Shown piece by piece: positions 1 to 10,922 of a stretch of DNA of 64,000 nucleotides. The stretch covers positions 31,255-95,254 of the forward strand of contig SAQR01000020.1 in the NCBI GenBank assembly GCA_004020365.1, in the 5' to 3' direction. The first letter of the stretch is position 1, and every line of letters starts with the position of its first letter. Both the position numbers and the translations under genes were made by a program. The notes below the pieces were generated by a model. It ran no database searches. It was not told where the DNA came from and worked only from the letters and a program-made list of their open reading frames with translations. Source of the stretch: Mesorhizobium sp. (GTDB lineage Bacteria; Pseudomonadota; Alphaproteobacteria; Rhizobiales; Rhizobiaceae).

Positions 1-1231
1 CGAGCTTGTGCTGGCTGCCTAGTCGATCGAAGACCGGGAACCCGATGCGCATGAGCGGAATTCGGAGCCGCTCCGATGCTTGGCGCCCGTGCGAATGCGT
101 GACAAGCAGGTCAGCACCGACGGCAAGACTTTCCAGATCGCCGAGATCGCCGATCTGAACCGAAACCGCCGGGACTTTCTCGAGAATTTTAGACCTGTCG
201 GTCGTTGTGACGGCCGCGGCTATCTCGGAGCCGAGGCCAGCAAAGAAGGTTGCAAGTTGGAACAGCTGGTCTGGTTCGGCAGCGATGGCAATTTTCTTGC
301 CGCCGAAATGGAAATGTCCGTCGAGCATCGCGTCCTGCAATTGCGCCCGGCGCCGGCGCACGCGGGCCGGTACCGCCGCGCCCGAAATCGAAGACAGCAG
401 CGACACGAAGCGGTCCGTGTCCTGCAGCCCAGTCAGTGACTGGAACAACACGTAAGGCACGCCGGTCAACCCGAGCAGCGCTTTCGCCGGGCGGCGCATG
501 TGCTCACCGATGGCGATGCATTGCATGGCCGTGCCCAACTCGCGAATGTCCTCGACGCTGGTGCCGCCGTATGTGGTCGCTACCCAGCGGTCAGGAACCG
601 TACCGTCGAGCGAGCCTGAGATGTCGGGCAGAATAACCGGCTTGAGCCCAAAGCTTTCAACCATGTCCCGCATATGCTCGACGTCGGCGACAGTGAGGTT
701 GCATCCGGGCAGGATTGCGATCTTCTTCGGGTGCCGCGCCCGTTCGCCCGAGCGTGTAATCCCTTCGATCATTGCGGTGACTGCCCTGGCCCAGCCCTCT
801 TCGATCGCGCCGTCAAAATCCGGCGTGTTGGCCAGCACGACCTCCGTACCCGCAAGCTCTTGCGTGTGCTTCAGCTTGACGTTGGCAATATCACCCGCGC
901 AATCTTCGCCACGCGTCTCCACGAGCGCGGTCGTGCACACCCCGATCAGCTTTGGCTTCGTGCGGTTCTTGAGGTTGAGGATCGCCTCTTCCAGATGGTC
1001 GGCTGCGCCGAGGATGGTCGCCACCTCATCCATCGCCGTAGTCTGCAAGGGAATCGCTTCTTTGAAGTGCCGCACGAAGAGAACGAGCGCAAAGCTTGTG
1101 CATCCCTGGCTGCCGTGGAACAGCGGCATCGCACCGTCGACGCCAAGAAAGGCAAAGGCGGCACCCAGCGGCTGCGACGACTTCAGCGGGTTGACCGCAG
1201 CCGATTTGCTCTGGAGAAGGATGCGGGCCAT
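1..1231 (-). CDS. nifN: NifN, FeMo-cofactor assembly scaffold (3' end outside window)
   Basis: NifN pairs with NifE to form the NifEN scaffold on which the NifB product matures into FeMo-cofactor. The reading frame is open from the ATG at 1231 to the window edge, about 410 codons, so only the C-terminal tail is missing (NifN is usually 430-470 residues). The N-terminus has the nitrogenase-family signature NPLKSSQPLGAAFAFLGV followed by LFHGSQGC, the cysteine-bearing motif shared with NifK. The start lies 8 bases after the nifE stop, so the two genes are co-transcribed. Identity rests on homology to NifK/NifN and on its place after nifE. Confidence 0.93.
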   Translation of the reverse strand, partial: MARILLQSKSAAVNPLKSSQPLGAAFAFLGVDGAMPLFHGSQGCTSFALVLFVRHFKEAIPLQTTAMDEVATILGAADHLEEAILNLKNRTKPKLIGVCTTALVETRGEDCAGDIANVKLKHTQELAGTEVVLANTPDFDGAIEEGWARAVTAMIEGITRSGERARHPKKIAILPGCNLTVADVEHMRDMVESFGLKPVILPDISGSLDGTVPDRWVATTYGGTSVEDIRELGTAMQCIAIGEHMRRPAKALLGLTGVPYVLFQSLTGLQDTDRFVSLLSSISGAAVPARVRRRRAQLQDAMLDGHFHFGGKKIAIAAEPDQLFQLATFFAGLGSEIAAAVTTTDRSKILEKVPAVSVQIGDLGDLESLAVGADLLVTHSHGRQASERLRIPLMRIGFPVFDRLGSQHKL

Positions 1232-1239
1232 CGGTCGCC

Positions 1240-2715
1240 TCAACACTCGTGTGCCGTCGCGCAGGCGAATTCATCAAACAGGTACGCGGTCTCGTTCCTC
1301 GTGCACGGCAATTCGCCTATCAGATCAGGCTGGCAATCCCACGGGGCCGGCTGGCGCACCTGAGACCAGATCGGATTGTGAATGGCGAGGTCGATCTGGC
1401 GTACGAGTTCCACCATGCCGTCATAGCCGGCATAAGGATGCTGGCGCTCCTGGTTGATATCGAGCCAGGGCGTCTTGGCCTTGAGCGCAATGAATTGCGT
1501 GCGACCGCCCGACAGCATGATATCGGCCCTGTGTTCAGAGAGCATGGCGTACAGCTCGCGCGCAGCCATGGATTCGAACATGTGCTTGTCGTGCTTGAGA
1601 ACTTGTTTGATGCGCTCCTTGTCCTGCACCGTAGATTTCTTGACCGAGGTGCCGACGATCTCGATTCCGATCTCCATCAGCGCATGGACAACCGACCAGG
1701 ACTTCACACCGCCTGTGTTGAGCAGCACGCGCTTGCCTTGGAGCCTTTGCCGGTAGGATTCGAGTTTCTTCCACGCGATCGCCTCCTGCTGCGCGATCAG
1801 CGTCTCTGTGCGCTCGAGGATCTCCGGATCGGCGCCCTTCCTCACCAGCAGCCTGACAAGGTTGCGAAGAGCTTGCGATGTGTCGGAGATGCCATAGAAG
1901 GAGCCCTCGAAGAACGGGATGTCCCAGCGCTCCTCCATCTTGCGGGCAAGACTGATCAGCGCGGTCGAGCACACCATCATTGCCGCCCGGGCGCGGTGCG
2001 CGGAAGCAATGTCGCGGTAACGCGCATCGCCGGGAATGCAGGCGCGCACCCGGATCCCGAGCCGATCGAGGAGCGGCTTTACAAGCCAGAATTCGCCCGA
2101 GAGGTTGAATTCGCCAAGGATGTTGATGTCGTAGGGCCCGGGGTCGTCGGGTTCGACCGTGCCGATGACATGATCGAGCAACGCCTCGGCGGCGAGCTTG
2201 TTGCCGAGGTTCTTGGAGCCTGCCAGGCCAGGCGCATTGATCGGCACCACGGCCAAACCGAACTTTTCCGTGGCGCGTTTGCACACGGCCTCGATGTCGT
2301 CACCGATCAGCGCCGTTACGCAAGTCGAGTAGACGAAGATCGCCGGCGGCGCGTATGTGTGCTTGATCTCGCGGATCGCCTTGAAGAGTTTCCGCTCGCC
2401 CTGCCCCATCACCAGGTCGAGTTCGGTGAGGTCGGTCGTGAAGCTTGTCCGCCACAAGGTCGGCCCTGACGAAACCGCACCACGGTTGTCCCAAGAATTG
2501 CCCTCGCAGGCAAGCGGCGCATGGACCAGATGCGCAACGTCGGTGATCGGCTGCAGGACGATCTTGGCTCCGTCAAAGGCGCAGCCGCCGGCTGCCGCCC
2601 CTGGTGTCAGCGACTTCGAGCAGCCCTCCTTGCGCGCCTTGGCATCTTTGCCACGGTTCTTATCGCAGGCGGGCTCATCGAAGGCGTCCTTGATTTTGGC
2701 GCTGAGGGAGGACAT
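1240..2715 (-). CDS. nifE: NifE, FeMo-cofactor assembly scaffold
   Basis: NifE is the NifD-like half of the NifEN scaffold, which receives NifB-co and completes it to FeMo-cofactor. The product has 491 residues, normal to slightly long for the family. The N-terminus has the cysteine cluster EGCSKSLTPGAAAGGCAFDGA and then LACEGNSWDNRG, typical of NifE rather than NifD. It follows nifK by about 60 bases and precedes nifN by 8, so it belongs to the nifHDKEN transcript. Confidence 0.96.
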   Translation of the reverse strand: MSSLSAKIKDAFDEPACDKNRGKDAKARKEGCSKSLTPGAAAGGCAFDGAKIVLQPITDVAHLVHAPLACEGNSWDNRGAVSSGPTLWRTSFTTDLTELDLVMGQGERKLFKAIREIKHTYAPPAIFVYSTCVTALIGDDIEAVCKRATEKFGLAVVPINAPGLAGSKNLGNKLAAEALLDHVIGTVEPDDPGPYDINILGEFNLSGEFWLVKPLLDRLGIRVRACIPGDARYRDIASAHRARAAMMVCSTALISLARKMEERWDIPFFEGSFYGISDTSQALRNLVRLLVRKGADPEILERTETLIAQQEAIAWKKLESYRQRLQGKRVLLNTGGVKSWSVVHALMEIGIEIVGTSVKKSTVQDKERIKQVLKHDKHMFESMAARELYAMLSEHRADIMLSGGRTQFIALKAKTPWLDINQERQHPYAGYDGMVELVRQIDLAIHNPIWSQVRQPAPWDCQPDLIGELPCTRNETAYLFDEFACATAHEC

Positions 2716-2776
2716 TGCTCAGCCTCCCCAGTCCATTGGGCAAGGAATGGCCTCGGCGAAAAGCCGGCCACGGCTC

Positions 2777-4318
2777 TTAGCGCGTGAGGTCATAGGAATA
2801 ATCCGTCACACCCGTCTCGCTCGTCTCGCGATCGAGTTTGTCGAAGATCTTGTCGAGGATCGTCGTAAGCACGCGCAACGCGCCCTGGTAGCCAAAGAGC
2901 GCAAAGCGGTGATGATGGTGCCGATCGAAGATCGGAAACATCAGCCGGATCAGCGGCGTTCCGGTGTCGCGCTCCAGGTACTTGCCGTAGGAATTGCCGA
3001 TCAAAAGGTCCACCGGCTCGGTAAAGAGCAGTGAGCGCAGCGCCCACAGGTCCTTGCCCGCCCAAACCTGGGCAGCCTTGCCGAAAGGCGAGGATGCTAG
3101 CAGCTTCTTCAAATCGGCTTCCCATGCCGAGGTGCCATTGGTGGCGAGGCAATGGGTTGGCTCGCCGCCGGTCTCCATGACAAAGCGGGCCATCGCGTGA
3201 ACGAAGTCGGGATCGCCGTAGATGGCGTATTTCTTACCATGCAACCAGGATTGGCTGTCCGCCATGGCGTCTACCAGTCGGCCGCGCTCGAGGCGAATTG
3301 CCTCGGGGATCTCCTTGCCGGAAATCGCCGCGACCTCCATCAGGAATTCGTCGGTCGCCTGAACGCCGAGCGGATAGTGGAACGAGGCCGTCGCCTGCCC
3401 GACCTCCTCGCAATAGCCCAGCGTCTTTCGGGTGTTGTGATGCTGCAGCGAAAGCGTTGCCTCGGCGTTGAGGGCCTTCTTCACCTCGTTGATCTTCGTG
3501 CCCCCGTCATACATGCGGTATTCACCGTCCGAAGGCGTATCGAACTGGTCAGAGGCATCCTGGATGAATGTGTAGGACACGCCCATTACATCGAGCAGGC
3601 GCTTGAGCTCCCGGTTGTTGCCGACGCAGAAGCCGTCGAAGCCCGGAATGATGTTGATGGCTCCTTCGACTTGCGTACGCTCCTGGCCTTTCCAGAAGTG
3701 CTCCAAAATGCCTTTGACCATGTTGTCATAGCCGTCGACATGACTGCCAACGAAGGCCGGCGTGTGGGCAAAGGGCACGTCGAAGTCGCGCGGGACTGAA
3801 TCTTCGTCCTTGGCGTTCTGGATGAAGCTGTGCAGGTCGTCGCCAATGACCTCTGCCATACAGGTCGTCGACACGGCAATCATCTTCGGGTCGTAGAGCT
3901 GGTAGGTGTTGGCGAGCCCGTCGACCATGTTCTTCAGGCCGCCAAACACCGCCGCATCCTCGGTCATTGAGGAGGAGACCGCCGCGGCAGGCTCCTTGAA
4001 ATGGCGCGACAGGTGCGAGCGGTAATAGGCGACGCAACCTTGGCTGCCGTGGACGAAGGACATGGTTCGTTCGAAGCCGGCGGCAGCGAATACCGCACCC
4101 AGCGGCTGGCAGGCCTTGGCCGGGTTCACGACAAGCGCTTTGCGGGCGAGGTTCTTTTCGCGGTATTCCCACGTCTGGGTGAAATCGCGCTGATCGGAAA
4201 CGATCTCATCGGGGTGCGGACATTCGAAGTTTAGCTTCTTCTCAGCGAGCATCTTTCTGTATTCCGGCTCGCGGAACAGGGGAGCGTGATCGAGAATTTT
4301 TTCAGCCGACTGCGGCAT
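2777..4318 (-). CDS. nifK: Nitrogenase molybdenum-iron protein beta chain
   Basis: NifK forms the alpha2-beta2 MoFe protein with NifD and shares the P-cluster at the subunit interface. The product has 513 residues, the usual rhizobial length. The P-cluster cysteines can be seen as C70 in [10 protein letters not shown]95 in [13 protein letters not shown] and a third in [13 protein letters not shown]. The gene starts about 130 bases after nifD, and I see no promoter in that gap. It is the third gene of the nifHDKEN operon. Confidence 0.98.
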   Translation of the reverse strand: MPQSAEKILDHAPLFREPEYRKMLAEKKLNFECPHPDEIVSDQRDFTQTWEYREKNLARKALVVNPAKACQPLGAVFAAAGFERTMSFVHGSQGCVAYYRSHLSRHFKEPAAAVSSSMTEDAAVFGGLKNMVDGLANTYQLYDPKMIAVSTTCMAEVIGDDLHSFIQNAKDEDSVPRDFDVPFAHTPAFVGSHVDGYDNMVKGILEHFWKGQERTQVEGAINIIPGFDGFCVGNNRELKRLLDVMGVSYTFIQDASDQFDTPSDGEYRMYDGGTKINEVKKALNAEATLSLQHHNTRKTLGYCEEVGQATASFHYPLGVQATDEFLMEVAAISGKEIPEAIRLERGRLVDAMADSQSWLHGKKYAIYGDPDFVHAMARFVMETGGEPTHCLATNGTSAWEADLKKLLASSPFGKAAQVWAGKDLWALRSLLFTEPVDLLIGNSYGKYLERDTGTPLIRLMFPIFDRHHHHRFALFGYQGALRVLTTILDKIFDKLDRETSETGVTDYSYDLTR

Positions 4319-4447
4319 GATGATTACCTCTTTTGCATCTGGCTGCGCGGTACGGCAGCTCAGGACGTCAAGACGTTCCAGGCTCCGGCGGATCAGAGGC
4401 CGCGGGAGTTCACCGTCTCAGTGGGAGACTGGGGCTAAAGCAGATGT

Positions 4448-5950
4448 TTATTCGGCAGCCATCGCCCGCTCATCGCCCCGGCTTCTTTTCCAAGGCGCGT
4501 GGAATAGGTCCCAGACCGGGTTGTTGATGGCGAGATCCACATCACGTGCGAAAATGGCAAAGCCATCGTACCCGTGATACGGGCCTGAATAATCCCAGGA
4601 ATGCATCTGGCGGAACGGTATGCCCATCTTCTGCACCGGGTATTTTTCTTTGATTCCCGAGCCGACCAGATTTGGGCGAATCCCTTCGATGAATTTCTCC
4701 AACTCATAGCCGGTCACGTCATCATAGATCAGCGTGCCGTTCTTCACGTAGTGGCCGGTGCGCTGATAGTCGTCGCTGTGGGCGAATTCATAGCCGGTGC
4801 CCACGATGACCATGCCGAGGTCCTCGTAGGCCGTGACGACGTGGCGGGGGCGCAGGCCGCCGACATAGAGCATCACGGTATTTCCTTCCAGGCGCGACAG
4901 GTACTTGGCGATGACCGCATCAACAAGCGGCCTGTACTTGGCAATGACCTTTTCGGTCTTTTCCTCGATTTCCGGCCCAAAATGCTTGGCTATGTTGCGC
5001 AGAGAGGCTTCGATCTGGGAGGGACCGAAGAAATTGTACTCCATCCAAGCGACGCCATACTTTTCCTCCATATGCCGACAGATGTAGTTCATCGACCGGT
5101 AGCAGTGGATAAGATTGAGCTTAGCCTTCGGGGCGCGCTCGATCTCTGCGAGTGTGGCGTCACCCGACCAGTTGCCGACCACGCGCAGCCCTATCTCCTC
5201 AAGCAGTATGCGCGAGGCCCAGGCATCGCCGCCGATATTGTAGTCGCCGATGACGTTGACGTCGTAGGGGCCGGCCTCGAACTTGACATCCTTTTTGTCG
5301 AAGACCCAATCCCGGATCGCATCATTGGCGATGTGGTGGCCAAGCGACTGCGAGACGCCGCGGAAACCCTCGCAGCGTACCGGCACGATCGTCTTGTCAT
5401 ACTCCTTGGTCTTTTTGCGAGAAACCGCCTCGGTGTCATCGCCAATCAGGCCGATAGGGCATTCGGATTGCACGGTGATGCCGTTGTTGAGCGGAAACAA
5501 GACTTCAATCTCGTCAATGATCTGTTCCAGCTTCTTGTCGCCGCCGAAGACGATGTCCTTCTCCTGGAAATCGGAGGTGAACTGCATTGTCCCGAACGTG
5601 TCGACGCCCGTCGTACCGACGTAGTAGTTGCGGCGCTGCGACCAAGAGTATTGGCCGCAGCCGACCGGGCCGTGCGAGATATGGACCATATCCTTGACTG
5701 GCCCCCACACCACGCCTTTCGAACCCGCATATGCACAGCCGCGAATCGTCATCACCCCGGGAATGGACTTGATGTTCGATTTGACGTCGCATTCGGAAAG
5801 GACCTCGCTTTCCCCGCCAGCCTCGTTGCCGCTCTTTGCGACGTTGAGGTGCTTCTTGCGGCGCTTCGCCGCCTTGTCGGGATAATGCGACAACACCTCT
5901 TCGATAAGCTTCGCATGAAGAGCACCGTCATTCTCGTATTCCCGGCTCAT
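4448..5950 (-). CDS. nifD: Nitrogenase molybdenum-iron protein alpha chain
   Basis: NifD carries FeMo-cofactor, the site of dinitrogen reduction. The product has 500 residues. P-cluster ligands are visible at C72 ([11 protein letters not shown]) and C98 ([12 protein letters not shown]). The cofactor-binding cysteine sits in [11 protein letters not shown], and the cofactor-binding histidine region reads [16 protein letters not shown] near the C-terminus. It follows nifH by 86 bases on the same strand. Confidence 0.98.
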   Translation of the reverse strand: MSREYENDGALHAKLIEEVLSHYPDKAAKRRKKHLNVAKSGNEAGGESEVLSECDVKSNIKSIPGVMTIRGCAYAGSKGVVWGPVKDMVHISHGPVGCGQYSWSQRRNYYVGTTGVDTFGTMQFTSDFQEKDIVFGGDKKLEQIIDEIEVLFPLNNGITVQSECPIGLIGDDTEAVSRKKTKEYDKTIVPVRCEGFRGVSQSLGHHIANDAIRDWVFDKKDVKFEAGPYDVNVIGDYNIGGDAWASRILLEEIGLRVVGNWSGDATLAEIERAPKAKLNLIHCYRSMNYICRHMEEKYGVAWMEYNFFGPSQIEASLRNIAKHFGPEIEEKTEKVIAKYRPLVDAVIAKYLSRLEGNTVMLYVGGLRPRHVVTAYEDLGMVIVGTGYEFAHSDDYQRTGHYVKNGTLIYDDVTGYELEKFIEGIRPNLVGSGIKEKYPVQKMGIPFRQMHSWDYSGPYHGYDGFAIFARDVDLAINNPVWDLFHAPWKRSRGDERAMAAE

Positions 5951-6036
5951 GAGTCCCCTTTCAAGGTTGGGTGACGCCTCAACGAATAGGCGCCGTTCTC
6001 TGCAAGGCGCGCCGATTCATGGCAGCGCTAATGTCA

Positions 6037-6951
<915 letters not shown>

Positions 6952-7018
6952 CTAATCATCGCGACTGCCCGCGACACAAGTGCCGATAGGCAGCTCGTGC
7001 CGCCTCACACCAAGCATC

Positions 7019-7033
7019 GCAAAAAGCGTACCA
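7019..7033 (-). promoter_or_regulatory. Sigma54 (-24/-12) promoter of nifHDKEN
   Basis: Read on the minus strand the site is TGGTACGCTTTTTGC, matching TGGCACG-N4-TTGC with the essential GG and GC at the correct spacing and one C-to-T change. It lies about 90 bases before the nifH ATG. Confidence 0.9.
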
Positions 7034-7123
7034 GCGTGATCGGCCGATCCGAGAAGAAACTTCGTTATTAAATTCCAGCCACTTAGACGGCGGCAAAACG
7101 CGCGAGCGGGCCTTTCAGGCGTC

Positions 7124-7139
7124 TGTCACGGACACGACA
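7124..7139. promoter_or_regulatory. NifA upstream activator sequence for nifH
   Basis: A perfect TGT-N10-ACA (TGTCACGGACACGACA) about 90 bases upstream of the nifH -24 box, the usual position for a looping enhancer. The rest of 7140-7510 shows no gene that I can support. Confidence 0.88.
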
Positions 7140-7510
7140 AAGCCGACACAGATTGTCGTGCGCCATCGAAACCGCCCTGTGTCGAGCTCGAAGCGGGATA
7201 ATGGGGAGCTAGCCCAAAGCTGATGGCGAGACCATCGGAAGACGTCGGCTATTGTCTTTCCAGCCTGCGGTCGCTGGATGAGCAGGAGCCTGGGGCTTGA
7301 CCGCCGCGCGGAATAGTTCAGGCAGGCTTGCGGAGCGGGAACGCCGGCGGCCGATAGACATCCGCGCTTAACCTTTCATAGCCCGTCTACGAGTTGGTTC
7401 CGCCGACGCGCTATATCGAAGGCAAATAATTCAGTACCTTAGCACGAGATCATTGATATTTTCAAAAAGATACGTATTATACGGATATAACGGATTATCG
7501 GGACAATTCT

Positions 7511-7732
7511 ATGTCGGTCATTAGCTCGGTTGAATTTCAGCGCAACTTAGGGGTGTATCAGGACAAGGCGCTAGCGGAACCCGTGATCATCAGCAAGAAT
7601 GGCCGCGAACGGCTTGTGCTGCTTTCGGTCGATGAATACCAGCGCCTAAAGGCGCATCGTGACGGCACTAGCGCGGGGCCTGAGAACGCAGCCCCCCCCT
7701 GCTTTGCAGAGCACGGCGCACTTTTCACTTAA
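7511..7732 (+). CDS. Phd/YefM-type antitoxin-like protein
   Basis: A 73-residue protein. Its first 50 residues resemble Phd/YefM antitoxins: a short N-terminal stretch (SSVEFQRNLGVYQDKAL), then EPVIISKNGRERLVLLSVDEYQRLK. Such proteins bind their own promoter and neutralise a toxin. The last 20 residues (after KAHRDG) do not look like the family and overlap the next gene in another frame, which suggests the 3' end was lost in a deletion. No RelE/Doc-type toxin follows, so it is an orphan or it now sits with the MNT/HEPN pair by chance. Confidence 0.6.
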   Translation: MSVISSVEFQRNLGVYQDKALAEPVIISKNGRERLVLLSVDEYQRLKAHRDGTSAGPENAAPPCFAEHGALFT

Positions 7733-8075
7733 GAACCAAATACCAACCGAGCCACTAAGGGAATTGCTGTCGCACTTTCATTCGATCAAATCTGCCTTCG
7801 TGTACGGTTCAGTCGCCAAAGGCACGGACACAGAACGCAGCGATATCGATTTGATGGTGGTCGGCGATAACCTGAACCTCTCTGAACTTTATTCAGCCGC
7901 ACAAAACGCGGAACTGAGACTAGGCCGAAAGGTCAGTCCGACATTTCTGTCGCCGGAGGAATGGCAACGAAAGGCGTCGCAGAAAGGGTCGTTTGTCCGA
8001 AAGGTAAGTACCCTTCCAAAGATTTTCCTCATCGGCTCGGAGAAAGATTTACAAGCGTGGGCAAGCAAGAACTAG
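7659..8075 (+). CDS. MNT-type nucleotidyltransferase domain protein
   Basis: The core has the minimal nucleotidyltransferase motif GSVAKGTDTERSDIDLMVVG, whose GS and D-x-D residues bind metal and nucleotide. MNT proteins paired with HEPN RNases are antitoxins that inactivate the partner by AMPylation. The annotated GTG start overlaps the preceding antitoxin ORF, and no good ribosome site is visible. Relatives usually carry an N-terminal winged-helix domain, which is missing here, so a deletion probably joined this gene to the phd-like gene. The end overlaps the HEPN gene by 19 bases. Confidence 0.65.
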   Translation: MTALARGLRTQPPPALQSTAHFSLKNQIPTEPLRELLSHFHSIKSAFVYGSVAKGTDTERSDIDLMVVGDNLNLSELYSAAQNAELRLGRKVSPTFLSPEEWQRKASQKGSFVRKVSTLPKIFLIGSEKDLQAWASKN

Positions 8076-8487
8076 ACAACAACCTCGTAAAGATTGGGCT
8101 GATGAAAAGTGAGCCCCCATCGCTGTCCGAATATGACGGCATGCTGGGTGGCGCCCGCAAGAATTTAACTGACGCACAGAAAGGTCTCGACCCCGACAGC
8201 CAATTCACTCTCTTATATGGAGCTGCGCATCGGCTTGCCCTGGCAGCCCTACGCCGCGAAGGCTATCGCTCGGACAATCGCACTTCGGTGTTTCAAGCGC
8301 TCGTTCATACCGTCGGAACCGACAAGGCTGACATTCAGATTTTTCTAAAGCGCACAACGAGCGAAACCTCTCCGAGTACGAGGGGCACACAGACATTGAT
8401 GCCAAATTGCTAGCTAACCTTATTGAGTGCACCACGAGGCTAGAGGTTTCGGTTGGCAAACTAGAACCGCCAGAAGATGACGAGTGA
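8057..8487 (+). pseudogene. HEPN-domain toxin gene with a 1-base frameshift
   Basis: Starting from GTG 8057, which overlaps the MNT gene, the frame encodes a helical HEPN-like protein (SLSEYDGMLGGARKNL, then LYGAAHRLALAALRREGYR). Near 8348-8352 the frame leaves the family: the expected LKAHNERNLSEYEG appears only if one A is added to the short A run, and the corrected frame then runs to a TGA at 8485-8487. The conserved R-x-x-E/Y-x-x-N/H region thus lies after the frameshift. The gene is probably inactive, or the shift is an assembly error. Confidence 0.6.
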
Positions 8488-8982
8488 GCGGCAACCGAAC
8501 GCGCGGGCAAAGGGTTGCGCCTTTTCGTTGTTGGTCAGCACGGTGCGCCACTACGGCTTCTCGAGAACGCTCACGATGTAAGTAGCCACCCGCTTGTCTG
8601 CATAGGGCTAATATGCACCTGGTCATGATAGATGGGCATACTGCCCCGCGGGGAGAAAGAGCGAGGGCAAACGGCGCTATGTAGACAATGAGTACAACCG
8701 CCGAACCCATGGCCGGCGCCATCATGCGCGTGAGACCCCGTTGTGGGCGAGGCTCGCGACTGGCTGCACGATCCTAGCCGGCCTGCTTGCCATTGAGTTT
8801 GGTCCCGCCGCGGTAGGCTGCGGCATCAAGGGCAACATCAGCTACAACTTGACCTCTGCATGATGAGAGCAGCTTTTACACCAGGTGCGCAGCACATGTC
8901 TTTAACGAACGCATCGCCTTCAAGAATATAGAGAGCAATTCGGAAAACCGAGTAGTTGGCGGCGAAGCTAAGAGAAGGTATA
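8488..8982. other. Gene-poor stretch with a possible decayed nuclease-like fragment
   Basis: No intact gene is visible. At about 8765-8862 on the plus strand one frame reads ILAGLLAIEFGPAAVGCGI and then KGNISYN before a stop. The C-x-IKGNIS pattern is reminiscent of small membrane-anchored proteins related to thermonucleases. The match is short and I give it little weight. Confidence 0.3.
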
Positions 8983-8983
8983 C

Positions 8984-9181
8984 ACCGCCCTCTTGTTACC
9001 CCAGAGTAGAACGTGCAGCTGCGGCAAGACGCGGGCTTCGAACCACCTGTCGCTGGTCACCTTTTCGGCCAGCTATTCCATGCGCATCATATTCCGTCGG
9101 ACTCGACAGAGACGTCTTCATTGCCACGGCGGGGCGGCGTGTGATTGCCGGGTTGCAGACAAACCTCGCCGCGACGTCTTT
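8984..9181 (-). pseudogene. Duplicated 3' fragment of queE
   Basis: This stretch is a diverged copy of the last roughly 200 bases of the intact queE at 10923-11122. Both share long matching runs, for example the blocks around cgtgcagctgcggcaa, cttcgaaccacctgtcgctg and ggcggcgtgtgattgccggg. Several substitutions and small gaps separate them, and the queE stop codon is not conserved. Similarity fades near 9181. It is an old partial duplication with no coding potential of its own. Confidence 0.82.
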
Positions 9182-9377
9182 GGGACGAGTGGTGCCGGCA
9201 CCGAATCCCTATCCTTTAGACTAGCCAGCTTGGGGAGCGCCGTCAGACCGCCAGACCGGAAGAGGAGGCTTCGCGCCAATTTGTGCCAAGAATGTTGGAC
9301 CGTGCGGAACCGCTGGGGCGGCGCTCAACTCTGGCGCAGGATGAAGCGTCGATTGGGTGAATGAAAAGGGCGCGCGT

Positions 9378-10076
9378 TCACGGGTAAAGTGAGGTAAATC
9401 GCTGGATGTCTGCCGGATCAACGTCAACCGGTTCCATCGCCACCATCCACTCGACGTTTTCGGCGCACGGCGGCGTCGTCAGTGAGCCCTCATAAGTCCA
9501 ATAGCCAAGCGACGCTGGCAGAAGCCAGTTGGGATTCACCTCGTCGATCGTAACCTCCCCATTCGGCAGTTCGGGAAAGGCCGCAGCAAGGGCAGCAAAG
9601 CTGGCATTTGTCGCGCCGGGCGTTAAAAAGACGCCCAGCACGCCCAGAGTACCACTTTGCGTGTCCTTGTGAACGAAATGCACCTCCAGCGGGAAGCTCT
9701 TGCCCGCCACGTGATGTTCGCTTGGCGCATGGAAATGGAACTGTACCAGTTCGTAGACACGATCGCCGCGGGTCAGCGTGCTGCCTTGTGGCATATTGAT
9801 TTGAATGGTGTGGCCGTTGTTCACCATATTGCCGCCGCCCTTGTGCCAGCCGATGGCGATATGCGGGATATCCGCCTTGACCGCGCTGTTGATATCGATC
9901 GGCGATTGCTGCGTGCCGGCAGAGCATACGAAATTTTTCTTATCCAGATCAGCCCAGTGCTCCGGTCCGACCGGACCGGTGTATCCCCAATGGGCACTGG
10001 TCGCTTGGGCGGCTTGAACGCAAATCCGGCATGCGCCGAGCGCAACCAACCCTTTGATCAGGTGACGACGATACAT
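9378..10076 (-). CDS. Alpha-type carbonic anhydrase, periplasmic (C-terminus frameshifted)
   Basis: Converts CO2 and water to bicarbonate, probably in the periplasm. The start at 10076 is chosen because GAGGAG lies 9 bases upstream and the product then begins with a signal peptide (MYRRHLIKGLVALGACRICVQ). Zinc ligands are seen in QFHFHAPSEHH and LEVHFVHKD, with CSAGTQQSPIDI near the N-terminus. The frame stops right after FTSLYP. The usual family ending (NARP...NRRF-L) continues in another frame (VNARPF, NRRFIL) to a TGA at 9325, so about 20 residues are lost. An alpha-carbonic anhydrase close to nifH is known from Mesorhizobium loti. Confidence 0.88.
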   Translation of the reverse strand: MYRRHLIKGLVALGACRICVQAAQATSAHWGYTGPVGPEHWADLDKKNFVCSAGTQQSPIDINSAVKADIPHIAIGWHKGGGNMVNNGHTIQINMPQGSTLTRGDRVYELVQFHFHAPSEHHVAGKSFPLEVHFVHKDTQSGTLGVLGVFLTPGATNASFAALAAAFPELPNGEVTIDEVNPNWLLPASLGYWTYEGSLTTPPCAENVEWMVAMEPVDVDPADIQRFTSLYP

Positions 10077-10922
10077 ATTGCTTTTGCTCCTCTTGCGAAC
10101 TGATGTTGGTGGCTGCCCTAATGGACCCGTGATGGCCAATCGGCGCGGCCACTATTGTCCTTTGCAACTGACGGATGCCCGCATGCCTTGGCGTGCTTTT
10201 ATAAGTGCGGCTGCCGTTTCTCGGCCGGCCGGCTTCTGCAGCCCGCAACGGACGCAGTTTCAACCAGCTAGACGATAAAAATTCGAGCAGACCAGCGCTT
10301 GACCCCCGCCGCAAAGGCACAGGCGAAGGTGATCACTGCGCGGCTCGCCGTTCGCGCCTGAGGCCGCATCGCTACACTTTACACTCGCCGCCCAAGGAGA
10401 CGCAGGCGACCCCAATACGTTTTCATCGCTACTCCTGACGCAGCCGACGACGCCACGAAGACGTTGCTATATTTCACGTTGGGCCAGTGAGGAAATCGAT
10501 CTTCTTTATGGAAGGCATTTACGCAATGGATGCATTCCCATGCACATCGCCGTTCTGTTTAGCAGCTGCCGTTGACCGGCGGGCCAGCCCCGTTGGGCGT
10601 TCTGGTGTCTGACAGTCGAGCGTCAGGCCGGACAATGAGATACATCGATAAGAGCTGAACAAGGATGAGGGGATGACGTGCTTGCGACGGAGGAAACAGT
10701 CAAGCAGGTGGGGCGAGAAGGCCAGTTCTTGCGGATTTCAACTTTGCGTGACGACAGCTCATCGGAGTCAAGGTGACACACGCCGGCAGCGGGTGTCCGG
10801 GCGGTTTCCAGCCGCACAATCGCGAGACCGCTGGCGCGAACAAAGCTCGGCTGTACTCGGCACGCGAAGAGAGCCTGCCAAGCCGTCGGAGCCCGGCCTT
10901 CCGGTGCGACGCAAGCCGCAGA
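10077..10922. other. Intergenic region without a recognised gene
   Basis: About 850 bases between the carbonic anhydrase and queE. ORFs of 60-170 codons occur on both strands but overlap each other, lack convincing ribosome sites and resemble no family I know. I found no properly spaced -24/-12 promoter for the carbonic anhydrase here. Confidence 0.5.

Noticed and set aside
498-1457. A 319-codon plus-strand ORF
   Set aside because: It is antisense to nifN/nifE, whose minus frames have clear family motifs.
4601-5974. A 457-codon plus-strand ORF opposite nifD
   Set aside because: It is an antisense shadow caused by high GC at third positions; the minus frame is NifD.
6985-7005. An alternative -24/-12 element (GGCACG...GC) nearer to nifH
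   Set aside because: The GG-to-GC spacing is two bases short; the element at 7019-7033 has the exact spacing.
10140-10200. A GGGCAT...TTGC element upstream of the carbonic anhydrase gene
   Set aside because: The spacing between GG and GC is two bases too long for sigma54, and no TGT-N10-ACA lies near it.
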